Assembly: GCA_031002005.1 (NCBI GenBank)
Contig: JARYHS010008074.1
Location: 346,728,932-346,792,931 of the forward strand
Length of the DNA stretch: 64,000 nt
Source of the DNA: Vandiemenella viatica
Taxonomy: Eukaryota; Arthropoda; Insecta; Orthoptera; Morabidae
Reading direction: 5' to 3'
The notes under the pieces: generated by a model
Told to the model about the DNA's origin: nothing
The model's input: only the letters and a program-made list of their open reading frames with translations
Database searches by the model: none
Part shown: in pieces, positions 46,039 through 56,999 of the stretch
Layout: every line of letters starts with the position of its first letter
Position numbering within the stretch: the stretch's first letter is position 1
Translations under genes and position numbers: made by a program

Positions 46039-47586
46039 CTGGAGTGGAGACTATAGAATAATTCACTCATTGACGGCCCCAGAGAAGCCAGGACAAGCGC
46101 GGGTAGCAATAATTATGAACAGAGAAATGGGCCGAAGAGTAAAAGATATGTCCAATTTAGTGATAGGTTAATAATGGTAAGGCTGGAAACAAAACCAAAA
46201 GACACTATAGTGGTCGAAGTTTACATGCCAACAACAGAGCATGATGATCAAGAAATAGATAATATGTATGAAGACATAGAAAAAACTATTAGCGGAATAA
46301 AAGGTGATTAAAACCTTATTATACTTGGTGATATGAACGCTGTGGTGGGAGAATGGAAGGAAGAAGACATAGTTGGAAAATATGGTTTGGGAAAGAGAAA
46401 CGAAAGAGGTGTCAAACTGGTCGAATTCTGTTCAAAGAACCAACTTGTGATTACAAATACATGGTTTAACCACTACAAAAGGAGAAGGTACACTTGGAAA
46501 ATGCCAGGTGACATCAGCAGATACCAAATCGACTACATACTAGTAAAAGAGAGGTTTATGAACCAAGTTAAAGATAGCAGGAGTTACCCTGGTGCGGATG
46601 CAGACACAGAGCACAATCTTGTAATGATGAAGGGGGTACTAAAATTCGAGAAGCTGGGTAAAAGAACTATTACTAGCAAATGGCAAATAGAAAATTTGAA
46701 AGATGAAAATACTGCAAAGCTATACAAACAGAGAACGGATAAAATAAATGTAAATGAGATGGTAGGAAACGTGGAGGAAAGATGGACTCACATTAAGCAG
46801 GACCTGATGGAGGCTGCTGATGAAATTTTAGTGAAAAAAGAAATTGAACCAAGAATGGAATGGATTACCAAGGAAATAATTGATATGATTGAAGAGAGAA
46901 GACTGCTAAAGGGATCAAAGATGAAGTGCATAAGAAGAAATATAGATCATTGACAAATGCTATTAACAAAGGAGCAAGAGTTGCAAGAGAAAATTACTAC
47001 AACAGTATCTGTTCTGAAAAAGAAGAAAAAATATGGAATTGCAATATGGAATCTGCATATAAAATGGCTAAAACTTTCTTTGGTAAGCGATATAGCAAAG
47101 GCACTGCAATAAACGATACAAGTGATAACAGCCTTAGTGATCATGGTTAAATTGTGAAAAGGTGGAAGCAATACATAGAAAACCTGTACGAGGATGCAAA
47201 ATTAGATGAAAATAAGATTCTAGAAAGAGAGGATGAAGTGAAAGAAGAAAATAAAGGATACAGTATATTAAGAGAGTAATTTGAAATGACACTTGGGAGA
47301 TTAAAGAATAATAAGGCACCGGGTATCGATAATCTGAAATCGGAACTCCTGAAAAAAAGTTGTCCTGTAATGAAAGAAAGATTATTCCAGCTAGTACAGG
47401 ATATTTATAAGGAAGGAAAAATACCCTCAGACTTTGAGAAAAATGTAATCATTCCCTTACCAAAGAAGCTAGGTGCTAAAAAATGTGAGCAATATCAAAC
47501 AATAGCTCATGCATCAAAAATTATCACCAATGTATTACTACAAAGAATGGAAAAACAAGTAGAAGAGTTTCTAACAGAAGACCAAT
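46039..47586 (+). pseudogene. RTE-type LINE, part 2: endonuclease and RT start
   Basis: It continues with WSGDYRIIHS, VAIIMNREMGRRV, KDTIVVEVYMPTTEHD, NLIILGDMNAVVGEW (Asp, Asn), RRRYTWKMPGDISRYQIDYI and DTEHNLVMMK (the usual Asp-His-Asn is Glu-His-Asn). A linker and the RT fingers follow: LGRLKNNKAPGIDNL and IPLPKKLGAKKCEQYQTIAH (usual YRPI changed to YQTI). Stops lie at about 46168, 46308, 46951, 47147 and 47277. It ends at CAAT (47583-47586), the target duplication of LTR-B, within EDQ-F. Confidence 0.88.
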
Positions 47587-49150
47587 TGTAAGAACCTTAG
47601 AATTTTGGCAAATTCTAGTTTTGCTTAGGCTGGACTAGAAATTTCGAGAAGAGTAGTTGTCAACTTAAAGGAATTTGCCTGTAATCTTCCCCATAGTTAC
47701 AATCCACCATAAAAATAATTCTAAAGTGTATTTATCATATCACGAAATGTTTATTTTAAGAGATAGTCTGGTTTGTTCATGTTTTGAAACACGTGATCGG
47801 AAAAGTAGAAATTCTAAGATGTATAATATCTTTAAATCGAGTAAAGCTACAGCTGAACTTTTATCACCAGCTGTAGTCAGCATTGTTCCCAATATTTTGG
47901 TAATAAAATTAAATAATTTGGCAAAGTCTAATTAGCGGTTTTAATTAAGAGAAAAAAATAAGTTTTTAATTAAAAGAGATATTAATTTGAAATTTATATC
48001 AGTAGATAGCCCTAATTAAGACGATTATGGACATATAATGGTTTCATTGAAAAGTTTAAGCATTTGTCTGGTAATTAAGTTTTTGAAAATAGATTGTTGT
48101 TGATTGTCGCTGTAAAAATTCAAACGTTTGGTTAATCCCCTACTTTGGAGCTTTGTATCACCACGCGAAATTAAATAAAACTTTAAAACTAATTACTCTA
48201 AATTTCCCACTAAACTGCCATTGGACTTCTAGTAGATAAGTCTAGACATTGTCAAAGTTTAAACATTTTTAATAATCTGGATCGTTAAATAAATTACACA
48301 CACTTTTGATCTCGCGGAAGTGAAAAGATGTGATACAGTTGCTTACGTCACTGATTCTAGTGGTTCCTATAAAAAGACCCCGCCGCCATCATGTATTTGT
48401 CTTTTCTGTATCCGGGGAGCACTATGTGAGTGAGCCTGCGTCAGTCTTGTGTCGGGGCGGGAGGAAATCTGTGGAAGGTGAAGCTACCGAGTCAGCCATG
48501 TTGGGACTTTGGTGTGATAGCCCGTGAGGATAACTTTTAACATGAACTTATAAATTTACTGAAGGGGTCGATCGGTAAAATTTCTCTCCACAACCTGTAA
48601 TAGTTTGGAAAAGTGTGTTCGATTTGCCTACTCAACTGTTAAATGCATATTTGAATTTTGTGACTTTGAAAATAAAACTTTGAATTTTTTGAAAGTGAAC
48701 TATTGTCATTTCGTAGTTATCTTGAAACCTTTTCTAGATTTGTGGTTAGAAACAGATCTAGTGGTGACCTTCTAGCATTTACGTTGAGTTTCTGTCAGGC
48801 TACATGGTCAAATCCAAATTATCTTATGAACTTTCCGCAGAACAAGGGTGTGGGAAAATTCTCTTTTTTAGGTAAGGGTGTCAGGGATTGGAATGAGTTA
48901 CCAAGAGAAATGATGAATAATTTACTGAAAACTTTGAAGGAATTTAAAGATAAAATTTGTAGAGGGCAAATGTAGGTGGGTGCAGGATAGGGGGAAGATG
49001 GGTGTGTAGGGAAATTGCCACCGGAGCCTGTGCTCCATTGCAATTAAATTAAAATTAAATTAAAATTAAATTAAACTTTGAATCCACTTAAACTGTTAGT
49101 TGAGGCGCTAAGGCGATACTACAGCCCCGGTATCAGCCTTGTTACTTACA
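47587..49150 (+). mobile_element. Solo LTR (LTR-B), inside the RTE LINE
   Basis: It starts TGTAAGAACC and ends TTGTTACTTACA, with TGTAAG/CTTACA as short inverted ends, flanked by a perfect 4 bp duplication CAAT (47583-47586, 49151-49154). A TATA box TATAAAAAG (48368-48376) and AATAAA (48671-48676) set the plus orientation. Without the CR1 piece nested in it the LTR is about 1.17 kb. Removing it rejoins the RTE frame as EDQFGFRKKRGT. Gypsy-type by target size. The 65-codon frame at 48330 is R/U5 sequence rather than a gene. Confidence 0.83.
48686..49072 (+). mobile_element. Chimeric CR1 3'-end insertion, inside LTR-B
   Basis: A perfect 11 bp duplication AAACTTTGAAT (48675-48685, 49073-49083) brackets it. 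From about 48835 it is CR1: NKGVGKFSFLGKGVRDWNEL, KTLKEFKDKICRGQM, then the CCGGAGCCTGTGCTCC end and an (AATTA)-type tail. The first 150 bases do not match the CR1 ORF2 and must come from elsewhere, consistent with template switching during target-primed synthesis. Confidence 0.75.
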
Positions 49151-50400
49151 CAATTCGGTTTCAGGAAGAAGAGAGGTACAAGGGAAGCAATTCTTGCACT
49201 GAGGCTAATATTAGAAAAGAGAATAGAGAAAGGCAAAAAAATGTATTTAGGTTTCATAGATATTGAAAAAGCATTTGATAATGTTAAATGGGGAAGATGT
49301 TTGAGATCCTCAGGAAAATAGGTATACAATACATAGATAGGCGGCTAATATGGAATCTTTACAAAAATGAAACAGCTGTTATAAAAATTGGAAATAAACA
49401 AGAGGAAGCAGCAATACATAAAGGAGTCAGACAAGGCTGTGCCCTGTCTCCCTTAATTTTCAATGCCTATATTCAAGACTCACTGGATAAATCAGAGACG
49501 AAATTGATGTTGGGATAAAGATACAGGGAAAACTAATACATATGATTCGATTTGCAGATGAAATTGAGATAGTAACAGAAAGTGAAAAGGATCTTAAGAA
49601 AATTTTGGAAAGAATGGAGGAAAAAATGGGGAAGCAGTACAATATGAAAATCAATAAAGCGAAGACGAAAGTCATGGTATGTGGGAAAGATAAAAACTCA
49701 AAAATTAAAATTAATGGTGAAGCATTGGAGGATGTGCTAGAATTCTGCTACCTAGGAAGCAAAATCACAAATGATGGAAGAAGCAAGAATGATATAAAAT
49801 GCAGGATAGCTCAAGCAAAAATAGCGTTCAACAGGAAAAAAAAAGGAATTTTACCACAAATAATATCAGCTGGACAACGAGGAAAAGACTATTAAAGGCT
49901 TATGTTTGGAGCATTGCCCTGTATGGATGTGAAACCTGGACAGTTGGTATAGAAGAGAAAAGAAGATTAGTTTCGTTTGAGCAATGGTGCTACAGACGAA
50001 CGTTAAAAATTAGCTGGAGGGACAAGATTACTAATGAGGAAATTTTTGAGAAAGCGGGAGAGTATAAATCTTTATGGAAAAGTATAAAAATGCAGAGGAC
50101 AACATTAATTGGACATATCTTAAGACATGAGAGCTTATTAAAACAATACTGGAGGGAATGGTAGAAGGAAAGAGATATCGAGGAAGACCACGTTTAAAAT
50201 TCATCCAGCAGATAATGGAAGATGTTGGTTGCAGGAGATATGTAGATATGAAGAGGAGGGAAGAGAATAGAGCTGAATGGAAGACTGCCACACACCAATC
50301 CCAGGATTTACTACTGCAGAGAAGAAGAAGTGTTTGTCAAGCTCTGAATTTGTGCTACTAGCCTTATTGAGTGGGCCAATAATGGCTAGTGTTGTTTTAG
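49151..50400 (+). pseudogene. RTE-type LINE, part 3: RT and C-terminus
   Basis: RT continues with TQFGFRKKRGTREAILALRL, motif A LGFIDIEKAFDNVKW, HKGVRQGCALSPLIFNAYI and IRFADEIEIV, where FADD has become FADE so the second catalytic Asp is lost. The thumb shows LEFCYLGSKITNDGR. The C-terminus has YGCETWT, TLIGHILRHESLL, EGKRYRGRPRLKF and ENRAEW, characteristic of RTE. Frameshifts lie near 49310, 49515, 49850 and 50160. The element ends at about 50400 without a clear poly-A. All three parts total about 3.5 kb, a normal RTE length. Confidence 0.88.
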
Positions 50401-50690
50401 ATCTCTATAGACAACACTGTTATAGCAGCCTACAAATGAAAGGTTCCAATTTTTGTTTCTATAATAGTTCAATATGTTTCAAATTGCAAACCAACCATAA
50501 AAAAGTATGTATTTAATTCAAATTTATTTGTATTCCATTGATTGCCACATCAAAATTGTAAACCCACTAAATGTTCCACTGTTACCTCTAAACTGGAAAA
50601 TTTAAATTAATTATGTGTCCACAGAAGCTGCTTTTCCTGCAACTTGTGATTAAATTAGGTAAACTTTTTTGCAGGACACATTTAAGAGGA
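50401..50690. other. No gene seen
   Basis: AT-rich spacer between the RTE 3' end and the Tc1 relic. Confidence 0.45.
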
Positions 50691-51620
50691 AATGGCAAAC
50701 AAACAAAAAATCACAATGAAGTTCCAAAAGTTGTCAGAAGTCTTCTGAAGAAATATTAAGTCAGGCTTCCTTTACAGCCATTCAAAATTTCAAAGGTTTT
50801 GCTGGTGCAGGACATTATGCATGAACTGACCCTTTGATCATGTCCTAGATATGTTCAACTGAATTCATATGTAGTGATCTAGATGGTCAAATCATTACCT
50901 GGAAATGTCCAGAATGAATTGTTAACATTTTTGACCTGGTGACTTGGACCACTGTCTTCCTGAAAAAGTCCATCATTATTTGGGAACATCAAAGTGGTGA
51001 ATTTCTGAAGATCTCCAAGTAGTTGAACATAACAATAGTCAGCTTAGTTTTACCAGGGGACCCAGTCCATGCCATGTCAGCACAGCAATATCCAGATGGA
51101 GCCACCATCTTGAACAGTGGTTTCCTGAAAATCTAGCCCCATGGCTTTGTAAGCTCAGCATTACACTTGAACTGGAATCATGACTCATGTGACCAAGCAA
51201 CCTTTCTCCAGTCGTCTAGTGTCCAAACGAAATATCACAAGTCCAGGAGAGGCATCACCACCCACGGCATTCTGTTAGCAGAGGCACTCATGTTGGTCTT
51301 CTGCTGCCATATCCCATCAACGCAAAAAACTGTACAAACAATTCTCACACATCCCACATTGAATGTTGCTGTTCTTTGACACAGTGCTGTCTGTCTCTTG
51401 ACACTGATACCTTACTGCGGGCATTGCTGCTCTCAATCATTACATAGACCTGGCCGGCCACTGTGATATCCATGTCCAGAAATCCACTCTGGACACTGTG
51501 GATTGAGGAATGTTTAATTCACAAACAATTTTAGAAATTAATGCACCATACATCTAGCGGCAACTATCATTCCACATTCAATGTCTGTTAATTTATGTCA
51601 TGCAGTTATATCCTTTTAAA
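50690..51620 (-). pseudogene. Tc1-like transposase relic
   Basis: The minus strand, across frameshifts, shows a paired HTH region (LTDIECGMIVAAR, then NIPQSTVSRVDFW), GYGSRRPT-like sequence, RLEKGCLVTXVMI, AVLTWHGLGPLVKL (usual VMVWG-I-GLGPL), FQEDSGPSHQVKNV (second catalytic block, cf. QDDNAPVH) and WPSRSLHMNSVEHI (third block, cf. WPAQSPDLNPIE). The order and spacing match a nearly complete Tc1 transposase. Many stops and indels make it old. Terminal repeats were not located. It ends about 400 bp from the host exon at 52031. Confidence 0.72.
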
Positions 51621-52030
51621 CAATTAAAAGCCCCAAAAATGAACAGCAAATTTAATCGTTTCTTCTACTGAGCTACTTCCATATGCATATTTGCATCTTT
51701 CTATCCCATGATTTTTGGCACTTCAGTGTCTAGATTAAGTTCTGTAAATAGTGGGCTTAATTGGGGCGTTAAAGACCAATGTCAGATAAGAAGAAAAATA
51801 AAGATCACTTAGATTATTTTTAAGAGTAAAACGAAGAAAAAATTATAATATCAGCAGTACTGGATCTATAAGCTAAAAAAAAAAAAAAATGCTCCACTAC
51901 TGCCCAGAAAGCAGTCTCATGTTTGACAAGGCGGTAATCTTAAAGTTTTCTCTGACTTGAAAAATTCATAGATCTGTCACTGAATACCAGTGGAATGTAG
52001 TTATGAAGACTTTCATTTTGAGCTACATAC
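51621..52030. other. Intron end next to the host exon, no gene
   Basis: Intronic sequence with an A-run at about 51877-51890 and no frame. On the minus strand it begins with the GTATGT donor at 52030-52025. Confidence 0.5.
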
Positions 52031-52149
52031 CTGGCTGAACTCTGCATACTTTCAAATTTCCTAGTGTGTCACCAAACTGCTGGGGAGTGGCTGTTCTAAG
52101 ATCTGTGCATGAATCGTCTATATCTTCTTTTGAGACTGTTCGTCCAAAA
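52031..52149 (-). CDS. Host gene coding exon (upstream exon of the pair)
   Basis: On the minus strand the polypyrimidine acceptor ATGTTTCTTTCAG precedes 119 bp of open sequence that ends CAGCCAG and a GTATGT donor. One base completes an earlier codon, 39 codons follow, and one base is left for the next exon. The peptide begins FGRTVSKEDIDDSCTDLRT and continues ATPQQFGDTLGNLKVCRVQP. The leftover G joins the AG of the exon at 24740 to make Glu, so both exons read as one frame. Balanced base composition and full splice signals set it apart from its surroundings. The family is not recognised. Confidence 0.76.
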
Positions 52150-52430
52150 CTGAAAGAAACATTTTCATTTGAACTTATTAGTTAGTAAGCACTGTTGTTA
52201 CTACTACACTTATTAAGTACTTTTATTTAACTGATTACAGTTCCTCAGTAGGCATCCATTAAATATCATCTTAGGAAGAATTGTATTCACTAACTTTTTT
52301 TTATTAGCTTTTAAATCCTTTTGGTGACTTTTCTAGTCTTTAAGGTGCAAAAACTTTCAGGGCCTCATTTAAAAAACAAAAAATATTAAAATCATCTACC
52401 TAAACTGGACAGTGCATTCTATGAAGATCA
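52150..52430. other. Upstream intron start, no gene
   Basis: AT-rich sequence holding the acceptor polypyrimidine tract on the minus strand. No other signal. Confidence 0.5.
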
Positions 52431-52439
52431 TAAAAAAGG

Positions 52440-52985
52440 ATTCAAAGCATTATATCCTTTGAAGAACAGTACGGGAGTTAGGTTATGAAACCTTGACCAG
52501 AATCTTGCTTATGGGTTTGGAGCCACATATTCGATATAAAATGTGGTGATTGATGGGGACACAAAGGAAAGCAGCACAATTGGTCTGTGGAAATAAGGCA
52601 GTGAATCAGTAACAGAAATGGTAATGGAGCTGAGTTGAAAATCATTGGAGAATAGAAGACAGGTGTAAAAAATATTGGTCATGCATAACATGTATGAAGA
52701 CAAGATAACATTTGATCAGAGCTAGGAATTTAATTTTGAAGGGAAGATAGGAACACAATTTCAATTTAGTTTTATATGTAACTGGGGGAAGAAGGGGGGG
52801 GGGATTTTTCTTTGTAAAGACGGGAGTTAGGGAATGGGATAGGTTACATAGGCAGCAGAAGAAAAATACATCTCAAATATTAAAAGGGTTTTTAAGTAAA
52901 ATTAATAGTAGTTTTATGTGTAATGATAATGGACTGTGGCATGAGATCCATCACAATTAATACATAATAGTATTAATAAAGACAT
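52440..52985 (+). pseudogene. CR1-group LINE 3' relic
   Basis: Broken frames give VRELGYETLTRILLMGLEPH, GTQRKAAQLVCGNKAV and VKTGVREWDRLHR, the usual order at the end of CR1-like ORF2 (cf. VKELGYKTLVR, VQRRAARFVSGNY, GKGVRDWNELPR). Heavily decayed and without a preserved tail. Confidence 0.55.
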
Positions 52986-53325
52986 GAAATTTGTTACACA
53001 GATTGTAATAAATGTGCAAATAAATTCTTAGTTATTCCAAACAGTTAATTTTTAATCATTATATCTGCACACATATATAATGGAATTCACATTGCATTTT
53101 TCACATAGGTAAATTTTCTCTTACCCTTTTAATAACAAAATGGTATCTAATTTACTACAGTATGAAATACAGTTTTCATTCAGGCTATTATTCACCATTA
53201 ACAAAACAACACCTGTTTGATACTAGAGATTCACAATACAGCAAAAATACTTTAGATTTAATTTATACTTAATGGAGAATGCAATGTAGGAATAGACATT
53301 TGCATTTGCTAAGTTCAAGATGGCC
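52986..53325. other. No gene seen
   Basis: AT-rich spacer before the PLE. Confidence 0.5.
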
Positions 53326-53329
53326 AGCT

Positions 53330-55087
53330 CAAGTAGCTCAATAACCTACTGGTAGCAGTCACTTGACAATGGCCTTGAGCAGGCCATCAGGGGTCTTCCA
53401 TCCGACGCTGCTGAGGAAATTAGGAGGGAAGCTTATAGGATATTGTGGAGGGCTAAACCTTCGAAGGGAAATATTTCAACATCTGAATGCAAGGCTCTTT
53501 GAACGCTCCAAGAGGATATGGACATCATTATCCTCCCAGCAGATAAAGGAAATTCGACCATCATCCTCAACTCAGATGAATACAAGCAGAAGCTGTTGCA
53601 GATGTTAAATGATGACACCTATAGGAGACTTCCTAAGGATACGACCTCTTTAATGACAAGGAAAACTATAAAGTTGTTGAAAGAATAAGGATTAGATGCT
53701 GAAATAAGCAAGCGCCTCCAGCCACAAGCACCGGTTCCACTTAGGTCATATGGGCTGCCAAGATACATAAGGATGGTACTCCTTTATGCCCAGAAGTGGG
53801 TGCTATAGGCTCAGCTACTTACCAGCTAGCAAAATATCTGACAAGTGGACTGTCGCCACTTGTGGGAAAATGTCCCCACCATGTCAGGAACTCTGCTGAG
53901 TTCATAAATGTGTTGAAATGACTTCGATTGGGGGCAGATGACATCATGGTCAGCTTTGATGTCATGTCACTTTTTACGAGGGTGCCACTAGAGGACACAA
54001 TGGCATTGCTGGCAAAACACTTTTGAAGTGGAATTGTTCCGTCATATGCTCCAGTCCACCTACTTTCAGTTTGATGAGGAGTATTTTGAGCAGGTTGATG
54101 GGGTTGCTACAGCAATAGACAATTTTTATATGGAACATTTCGAAGAACATGCTCTAGCAATTGCCCCAAAACAGCCAGCCTGTATCTTTCGTTATGTCGA
54201 CGATACATTTGTAATATGGCCACATGGGATCAATAGTCTACAAGAATTTTTACAACATCTTAATGGGATTAACGAAAACATTAAATTTACAATTCAGATG
54301 GAGAAGAATGGCTGCCTTCCAATTTTGGACATTTTGATTGAAAAGAAAGCGGATGGCATCGTAAGTCAATCTGTGTACAGGAAAACCAACACATACACAC
54401 CTCTATCTCAACGCGTACAGCCACCACCACCCGACCCGATGCAGATCAATATTGGAAACCTTGGTGCACAGGGACCGAGCTCTATGTGATAAGGATAGTT
54501 CGCAGGTGGGAATGTGTCATTTGTGGGAAACTTTCCGCAAGAACGGTTACAACTAGGCATTAATAAACTCGGTTTGCTGACGGACAGGAAGGAGGAAAAT
54601 ATGACAGCAGGAAGACCCAAGCCGCTTTGCCTTCCTTCCTTTTGTGGGAATGACTACTGCTAAGATTGGCAGAATTTTAACTAAATGTGGCATTAAAACC
54701 ATTTTCCGACCACCGGCCAATATTAAGAATATACTGCGGTCACCCAAGGATGATATAGGCTTACAAACACATGGCTTATATCGCATTTGTTGCGAATGCG
54801 GGAAGGCTTACATCGGACAGACAACACGATGTATTAATCAAAGGTGCGCCGAACATGAGTGCAACGTCCTCCTGGGCCACATTGACAAGGCAGCGGTTGC
54901 TGAGCACAGTATCAACAAAGGACATGGCTTTAATTTCAAGGCAACAAGAATTCTTCCATGTACGAGAGGTTATTGGGATATTATTTTCTTGGAAGCTATA
55001 GAAATCCGTATCTTGAAGGACCTCGTTAACAGAGATACTGGATTTCAGTTAAGTAAGGCCTGGAGCCCAGCAATCCAGAAAATATGA
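53330..55087 (+). pseudogene. Penelope-like element with complete GIY-YIG domain
   Basis: It starts with a piece of its terminal repeat (CAATAACCTACTGGTAGCAG, then TCACTTGACAATGGCC at 53355) and jumps into the ORF at SDAAEEIRREAYRILWRAKP. RT shows DIIILPADKGNSTIILNSDE, the DIMVSFDVMSLFT block, and FRYVDDTFVIWPHG (catalytic, about 54190). The connection domain (GMTTAKIGRILTKCGIKTIF) leads into GIY-YIG: GLYRICCECGKAYIGQTTR, EHECNVLLGH, VAEHSINKGHGF and a terminal LEAIEIRI helix with Glu. Frameshifts lie near 53510, 53740, 54020 and 54400-54640. It is the same family as 16.25-18.4 kb. Confidence 0.88.
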
Positions 55088-55294
55088 GTGCAGTAGGACT
55101 TCTGGAAAACACGCACCTCTCTTGCGCGCCAGCAATCAGTGGTACCTGCCAGCAGCTAATGGCTTCCGCCAATAGGAAAGCTTCGCGCTAGTGGTTAACG
55201 TTTCCCATTACTAGCCATTGGCCGATCAGAAAAAGGATGATGTAGCACAGACTTCGTGTGATATATAAGCGGCCCAATAACCTACCGACAGTAG
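55088..55294 (+). promoter_or_regulatory. PLE downstream terminal repeat, left part, with TATA box
   Basis: After the PLE stop, a GC-rich stretch leads to GATATATAAGCGGCCC (about 55259-55274) and CAATAACCTACCGACAGTAG. The last words match the repeat piece at the element's own 5' end (about 53337), so this is the promoter-bearing PLE terminal repeat. ACCGACAGTAG (55284-55294) is the left target duplication of the Jockey LINE that splits it; the rest is at 59761. Confidence 0.7.
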
Positions 55295-55573
55295 TGAACT
55301 CGCAACACGAAGGACAAGATCTGAGAGACGAGGAAGAAGGAAGTGATCGGAGTGTTATCAAGTGTAATTGAGCTATACAAGGAAGATATTCTGATGATGA
55401 CAAAGCGTGGTTATATTGGACATTGTTTGGTTTATCGTTTAATACAAGTGTTTAGTGACTTGTTGACGACTTGGCATCACTTTGGAACCCGGGAATACCT
55501 AACGGTGATAACAAGGATTCCACCGGTAAGCCTTGCTCACTGACTTCAACGCCAATGACCCGGTGTAATATAA

Positions 55574-56870
55574 ATGATTCAGAGTGCAAAAACAGGTAGC
55601 GGAACCGAATCGAAAGTTTCCTGCTCAGACTGCGAAATGTATGACAACCATTGGCAGCTAGACTATGGAGAAGAAGAGAGGTCGCCGTTCCTGACAGTTA
55701 AAAGTAATAGAAAAGACAGCACCGAGAAGAGAAGACTAGAAAAGACTGAAAACCGAGAAAAACGGTTGCAGCTAAGCAACAGATTTGAGCCACTGAGTTC
55801 GGAACCATGTGAAAGCCAGGCTGATGTTCAAATGGACGACGTACCTTCTCAACCAACAGAAACAGCTAAGCCTTTTGAAAAAATTTACCACCAGTTGTGA
55901 TCATGCACACAGAAGACTTTCGAGCAATGAATGTTACAATTAAACAGCATCTTCAAGGAAATTTGAAAGTCATCTACCTAGGAGAAACGCTGAAATATTA
56001 CGTGGAAAACTTGCATGATTACCATGTCCTTGTGAAATTTTTCAAAGACAACAAAATTGAATACTTCACCTACCAGATGCCTGAAAACAAACTACTACAG
56101 GTTGTTGTAAAAGATTTACCATCTACAGTTAAGGCAGAAGAAGTCAAGGAACAACTAATCGTACTGCGATACAATGTTATCTCAGTGCATTAGTTCAAGA
56201 AAAGAGATACTAGCAGTAGGGAACTAATCTCTTAGCCAACCTTCCTCGTATTGCTGAAACCTGAAATTTTGTCTGAAAAAATTTATGACAAAAAATCACT
56301 AATTTATACCAAGATACAAGTAGAACAATCGCAACAGACTGGGACCTACACAATGCCAATGGTGTTGACGTATCGGACACACTGCACGATATTGTCAGTT
56401 CGCTTATTGTTGTGTGAAATACGTGAAACTGCACCCCAAAAACTAGTGCAAGCTTGCAGATAACCAAAGGGCTACCTGCACAAACTGCGGTGGTAACCAT
56501 GCTGCCTAATGGAAAGTGTGCAGCATCTATCAAAATGCCCTACGACCTCTGAAACCAAAAAGTCAAATAAACAATTAACAAGAAAAATACAACAGACAGC
56601 TGCATCCAGCTAGTATAAATAACCAGAGGCAAGTGCAACCACTGGTGGCTAACAGATACTGGAACCAAGAAGCAGAAAGACCACAGAACTCACAACGATG
56701 CTTTGACCGGAAATCATATGCTGATGTAGCTTCTGGACACAGTATGCATCAAATGGACAATGAAAACTCAAACAAAGAAGGAAACAACCTGGACAACGGA
56801 GAAGGAATAACAGATTACTTTGACAAGTTCATATCCAAGTTCAAACGGATGGCCCAAAAATGAAGACAGC
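55574..56870 (+). pseudogene. Jockey-type ORF1 (gag-like, zinc knuckles)
   Basis: It begins MIQSAKTGSGTESKVSCSDC, followed by a charged region with LSNRFEPLSSEP. A second frame carries the RNA-binding region KVIYLGETLKYYVENLHDYH, VVVKDLPSTVKAEEVKEQL, YNVISVHQFKKRDTSS and LPTFLVLL, typical of Jockey/X-element ORF1. Zinc knuckles follow at about 56350-56525: QCQWC-RIGHTARYC, CVKYVKLHPKN-C and CTNCGGNHAA-WKVC, each with one or more stops. It ends ISKFKRMAQK. Frameshifts lie near 55895 and 56230. The protein would coat the element RNA. Confidence 0.83.
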
Positions 56871-56999
56871 AAGAGAACCATGGAGAAACTACTTATACTC
56901 ACTGAATGCGTTCTGTCCTTTTTGGAATAAAAATGGACTGACTCAGCAATATAGAACATCAGACACAAATAGTCAGTCATATGGAACACAAACAGGCTT

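Larger units (their letters stand above)
24741..52030 (-). other. 27.3 kb host intron filled with transposable elements
   Basis: The intron is defined by GTATGT at its upstream end (52030-52025, minus strand) and GCAG at its downstream end. It interrupts a codon after the first base. It contains a Tc1 relic, LTR-like DNA, a tandem-array element, CR1, mariner, a hAT MITE, the RTE/R1/LTR nest and a second Tc1 relic. A skipped or alternative exon inside cannot be excluded, but none in the right phase was found. Confidence 0.6.

Noticed and set aside
48330..48527. 65-codon frame after the LTR-B TATA box as a gene
   Set aside because: It lies across the LTR promoter and presumed start site, so it is R/U5 DNA with incidental openness.
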